Below, piece by piece: positions 61,239 through 64,000 of a stretch of DNA of 64,000 bases. The position numbers and the translations under genes are program-made. The notes below the pieces were generated by a model. It saw only the letters and a list, made by a program, of their open reading frames with translations. It did no database searches and was not told where the DNA came from. The stretch's first letter is position 1; each line of letters begins with the position of its first letter. The DNA lies in contig LMOK01000003.1 in the NCBI GenBank assembly GCA_001423545.1, positions 930,001 to 994,000 of the forward strand. Direction: 5' to 3'. This DNA is from Orlajensenia sp001423545. GTDB taxonomy: Bacteria > Actinomycetota > Actinomycetes > Actinomycetales > Microbacteriaceae.

Positions 61239-62552
61239 TCACCCGCTGTAGGCGGCGGCGCAGGTCTGCGTCGTGGCGGTGATGCCCTTGAGGCCCTCGA
61301 TGACTGTCGGCGGCGCAGCGGCGGGCGCCGCCTCCGGGACGCCGGCGGCGATGACCTCCGGGTCCTCGGTGGACTCCGGTGCAGGGGTCTCGGTGACCGC
61401 CGGATCGGGCTCTGGTGCTGTCGGCGTGGGCGTCGCGTTCGGATCGAGCACCGTGCCGTTTCCGAGGGAGTTCTCGTCGAGGGTGAACGGCTGATCCGCC
61501 GAGATGGCCGCGAAGAGTTCATCGGCCAACTCCGTGTACGGCACCACCTTGCCCGGGAAGTCGGGGTCGCTCGTGCTTCCCGGATACTGCACGAACACGA
61601 GCCGGTCGAGGTCGATGTCTTTCAGGGCATACGCCATCGCCACGATGGAGTCGAGGCTGGAGAGGTTGCTCGACAGCTTCACGTTCGCCGTCGCGGCTCG
61701 CGCGAGGCTGTACAGGGTGCCCAGGTTCCCGAGCGTGTCGGCGCTCTTCATGGTGCGCATGAGCGAGGACATGTACGTCTGCTGGGATGAGATGCGGCTC
61801 AGGTCGCTGCCGTCACCGACGCCGTGGCGGCTGCGCAGGAAGCCGAGAGCGGTGGCCCCGGAGATGACGGACGTGCCGGCCGGGAGGACGAGGGCGGCAT
61901 CAGGATCGTCGATGGCCTCCTCGACGCAGACGGGCACGCCGCCGATCGCATCCGTCATCGCGATGACGCCGTTGAACGAGACCGTTCCGGCGTAGGAGAT
62001 GGGCTGGCCCGTCAGCTCGGACACCGTCGCCACCACGCAGCCGAGGCCGCCGCGCGACCAGGCCTCGTTGAGCGGCCGGGCAGACATGGCGTAGAACTCC
62101 TCGCCGGTGTCGGGATCGACGCAGTCCGGATGCGGCACGATGAGGTCGCGCGGCAGGCTCACGACGACGCCGGAGGTGTGGTCGGCGGAGACGTGCAGCA
62201 GGATGTTCACGTCGTTGAGGGTCGCGTCGCGCACCCCGTAGGCGTCGCCCTGGGCTGCGTCGTTGTCGGTTCCGACCAGGAGGAAGTTGAAGCCGCCCTC
62301 GATGGCGCCGATGTGCGGAACCGGTAGGGGAGTGGCCGCATCGGTTCCGTTGGAGATGTCGATGCTGTTGTCGGCGACCTGGCGACCGAGCGCGGTGAGT
62401 TCGAAGGCGCCGATGCCGCCCGCGGCGATCACGGCGACGGCCGTCGCGATGCCCACGGTCTTCAGCAGGGTCAGCCCGGCGTGGGAGCGGCGCAGTCGAC
62501 CGTGGCGCGGTGAGTGGTCTGACACGCGCGGTTCGGTCTCATCCGAGGTCAT
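61239..62552 (-). CDS. LytR-CpsA-Psr (LCP) family cell-wall ligase
   Basis: LCP proteins attach polymers such as teichoic acid or arabinogalactan to peptidoglycan. The 437-residue product has a signal/anchor segment (about 35-55), the LCP core with GFNFLLVGTDNDA, DVNILLHVSADHTSGVVVSLPRDL, and ending SRHGVGDGSDLSRISSQQTYM, then a Pro/Thr/Glu-rich tail. ATG 62552 is preceded by GAGGAGGG. It is co-directional with the following genes. Confidence 0.9.
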   Translation of the reverse strand: MTSDETEPRVSDHSPRHGRLRRSHAGLTLLKTVGIATAVAVIAAGGIGAFELTALGRQVADNSIDISNGTDAATPLPVPHIGAIEGGFNFLLVGTDNDAAQGDAYGVRDATLNDVNILLHVSADHTSGVVVSLPRDLIVPHPDCVDPDTGEEFYAMSARPLNEAWSRGGLGCVVATVSELTGQPISYAGTVSFNGVIAMTDAIGGVPVCVEEAIDDPDAALVLPAGTSVISGATALGFLRSRHGVGDGSDLSRISSQQTYMSSLMRTMKSADTLGNLGTLYSLARAATANVKLSSNLSSLDSIVAMAYALKDIDLDRLVFVQYPGSTSDPDFPGKVVPYTELADELFAAISADQPFTLDENSLGNGTVLDPNATPTPTAPEPDPAVTETPAPESTEDPEVIAAGVPEAAPAAAPPTVIEGLKGITATTQTCAAAYSG

Positions 62553-62612
62553 CGGCTGTTCCCTCCTCACTCGTCGCTGAGTTCATGCTGCCATGAGTAT
62601 GTTTCGGCGTCG

Positions 62613-63689
62613 TCACGGGGACGGCGTCGCTGCTACCCCCAGAGATGGTTCGTCCGTCGCGGAGACGGTGAGCACCACGCGTGCCAGGTGGGGGTCGCGT
62701 TCGAGATCCTTCTCGATGCCCCGGAGTTCGAGCGCGAGGGCGTCCTCCCGCACGTTGCCGGCGAGGTCGACGGCGGCGATGAGGAAGAGCTGCCCGGGGC
62801 CGATGAACTCGACGTGCAGGCTGGTCACCCGATCGATGTCAGGCCGCTGCAGCAGCCTGCCGAGCACCTCCTGCTCGTCCTCGGCCCCGATGGCCTCCCC
62901 GAGCAGGAACGCGCGATTGCGGCTGATGAGAACGATGGCCACGACGCCGAGCAGCAGGCCGACGCCGATCGAGCCGATCGCGTCGAAGACCGGCGACCCC
63001 GTGAGCTGGTGCAGCAGGATGCCGAGGAAGGCGATGAGGAGTCCGATCAGGGCGGCCGCATCCTCGGCGAACACAGCCCGCAGGGTGGGGTTGGAACTCG
63101 CTATGACGTGCGTGAGGGTGCCGCGGTTCGCCTCGTGCGCACTCGCGCGGGCCTCGCGCAGCGCCCGGACGAACGAGATGCCCTCGAGCACGAACGAGAC
63201 CCCGAGCACGATGTAGGCGATGCTGTAGTCGGTGGCGGGCTCGGGATCGAGGAGTCCCTGGATGCCGTGCTGGATCGACACGACGGCGCCGGCGGTGAAC
63301 AGGCCGAAGGCCGCGAACATCGACCAGATGTAGGCGTCCTTTCCATAGCCCAGCGGATGCCGCGAGTCGGCCGGGCGCTGCGAGCGCCTCTCGGCGATCA
63401 GCAGCAGCACCTCGTTGCCGGCATCCGCCCACGAGTGTGCAGCCTCAGCCACCATCGACGCCGACCCGGTGATGACGGCCGCCACGCTCTTGGCGACGGC
63501 GATGAGCACATTCGCCGCGAACGCCACGAGCACGGTGACGAGGGTGTCACCGGTTCTGGGCGGGGCATCGGCGACGTCGTCGGCGGCGACGGTGGACGGT
63601 GGGGCTCCGGTCCGCGGCGGTACGTCGATCCTGATGTCGGGATGCGGCTTCTGGTCGCGCGGAGCGACGCCGGACTGCTCGGCATCCAT
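62613..63689 (-). CDS. Cation diffusion facilitator family transporter
   Basis: CDF proteins export divalent metals such as Zn2+ or Co2+ using the proton gradient. The 358-residue product has about six membrane segments; the metal-site block SMVAEAAHSWADAGNEVLLL (His and Asp) and RHPLGYGKDAYIWSMFAAFGLF match the family, with a cytoplasmic C-terminal domain (GPGQLFLIAAVDL). The N-terminus has a 50-residue disordered extension. AGGAGG precedes ATG 63689. Which metal is exported is not determined. Confidence 0.9.
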   Translation of the reverse strand: MDAEQSGVAPRDQKPHPDIRIDVPPRTGAPPSTVAADDVADAPPRTGDTLVTVLVAFAANVLIAVAKSVAAVITGSASMVAEAAHSWADAGNEVLLLIAERRSQRPADSRHPLGYGKDAYIWSMFAAFGLFTAGAVVSIQHGIQGLLDPEPATDYSIAYIVLGVSFVLEGISFVRALREARASAHEANRGTLTHVIASSNPTLRAVFAEDAAALIGLLIAFLGILLHQLTGSPVFDAIGSIGVGLLLGVVAIVLISRNRAFLLGEAIGAEDEQEVLGRLLQRPDIDRVTSLHVEFIGPGQLFLIAAVDLAGNVREDALALELRGIEKDLERDPHLARVVLTVSATDEPSLGVAATPSP

Positions 63690-63775
63690 GGCGACCTCCT
63701 GAAGGAATGTTTCGTCGACCTGTCGAGTCTGGCACTGCCGCATCCGTCGGGCGAGGCCACACGCCCGGCCCAGCC

Positions 63776-63781
63776 TAGGAT
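63776..63781 (+). promoter_or_regulatory. -10 element TAGGAT for a leaderless transcript at the window edge
   Basis: TAGGAT ends 6 nt before GTG 63788; no Shine-Dalgarno lies between. Confidence 0.4.
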
Positions 63782-63787
63782 CGAGAG

Positions 63788-64000
63788 GTGACGGACGAGG
63801 CGACTGCGGCGGATCCCGGAGCCGCACCCGATTCGCGGCGCGCAACGGTGGGGGCTCTCACCCAGGTGGGCACCGAGGTGAGCATCAACCTCGGGTCGTC
63901 CCTGGCCGGCGTCGTCATCCCCGTCGTCGGGTCGGTCGTGGTCGTGGCGGTGCGGCAGCTGGTCATGGCGATCGTGGTGCTCCCGCTCTACCGTCCGAAG
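63788..64000 (+). CDS. Probable EamA-family (DMT) transporter, N-terminal part (cut by window edge)
   Basis: The frame is open to the window end (71 codons). After a charged 20-residue start it reads VGALTQVGTEVSINLGSSLAG, then two hydrophobic stretches with VRQLVMAIVVLPLYRP. This pattern matches the first two helices of EamA-type exporters with INLG and R-x-L in the expected places. Only the N-terminal part is visible, so the call is tentative. Confidence 0.55.
   Translation, partial: MTDEATAADPGAAPDSRRATVGALTQVGTEVSINLGSSLAGVVIPVVGSVVVVAVRQLVMAIVVLPLYRPK

Overview
The window is a very GC-rich stretch of an actinobacterial chromosome, most likely a member of the Microbacteriaceae (genus not resolvable by eye). 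This rests on the gene order dnaA / rpmH-rnpA-yidD-yidC-jag-rsmG-parA-parB near the origin, the trxB-trxA, murJ and DUF6049 genes next to a CCA-adding enzyme, and the many GTG starts. The dnaA end lies at base 1, so the window starts beside the replication origin and runs away from it.

Layout. 1-7.1 kb: dnaA (leftward), then a rightward core block for ribosomal protein L34, RNase P, membrane insertion, RNA binding, 16S rRNA methylation and chromosome partition. 7.1-8.1 kb: about 1 kb without a recognisable gene, carrying most of a cluster of parS sites. 8.1-16.2 kb: a leftward envelope and redox block (D-Ala-D-Ala ligase, PLP aminotransferase, trxA, trxB, murJ, DUF6049). 16.2-22.7 kb: rightward CCA enzyme, an AbiEi/DUF559-like protein, rpsF-ssb-rpsR-rplI, then dnaB behind an AT-rich gap with DnaA boxes. 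22.8-31.3 kb: mixed metabolic and membrane genes (FAD oxidoreductase, purB, phosphotransferase, low-molecular-weight phosphatase, and a small helical protein paired with a lipase-like protein). 31.4-36.2 kb: aminotransferase and 2-oxoacid dehydrogenase E1alpha/E1beta/E2. 37.8-42.0 kb: zinc uptake and regulator operon (znuA-znuC-znuB-znuB2-zur) behind a Zur-like operator. 42-46.2 kb: glutamate decarboxylase, YrhK-like protein, alpha/beta hydrolase, and a cluster of cysteine-poor (zinc-independent) ribosomal proteins L28-L33-S14. 46.6-54.6 kb: HU, a CopD-CtaG fusion, helicase, membrane proteins, and a serine-hydrolase-fold lipoprotein that has lost its catalytic residues. 54.6-64 kb: RecQ with a phosphoribosyltransferase-like tail, a secreted HNH nuclease, an operon of a three-repeat Gly/Asp-rich peptide plus JmjC oxygenase plus sucrase/ferredoxin-like protein, an LCP ligase, a cation efflux protein, and the start of an EamA-type transporter.

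Features outside genes: a 34-bp palindrome that is both parS and probable parB terminator; a strongly over-represented octamer (CGGATGCC / GGCATCCG) that occurs in both orientations over most of the window but is nearly absent from the first 9.7 kb; a family of short inverted repeats ending in CTCGCTGAGG / CCTCAGCGAG that sit at gene ends and sometimes supply the stop codon; and many genes whose start codon lies 6-8 nt downstream of a TANNNT hexamer, suggesting leaderless mRNAs. The best candidate for an undescribed system is the repeat-peptide / JmjC oxygenase operon at 57.9-60.4 kb. I saw no rRNA, tRNA, CRISPR array, insertion sequence or prophage.
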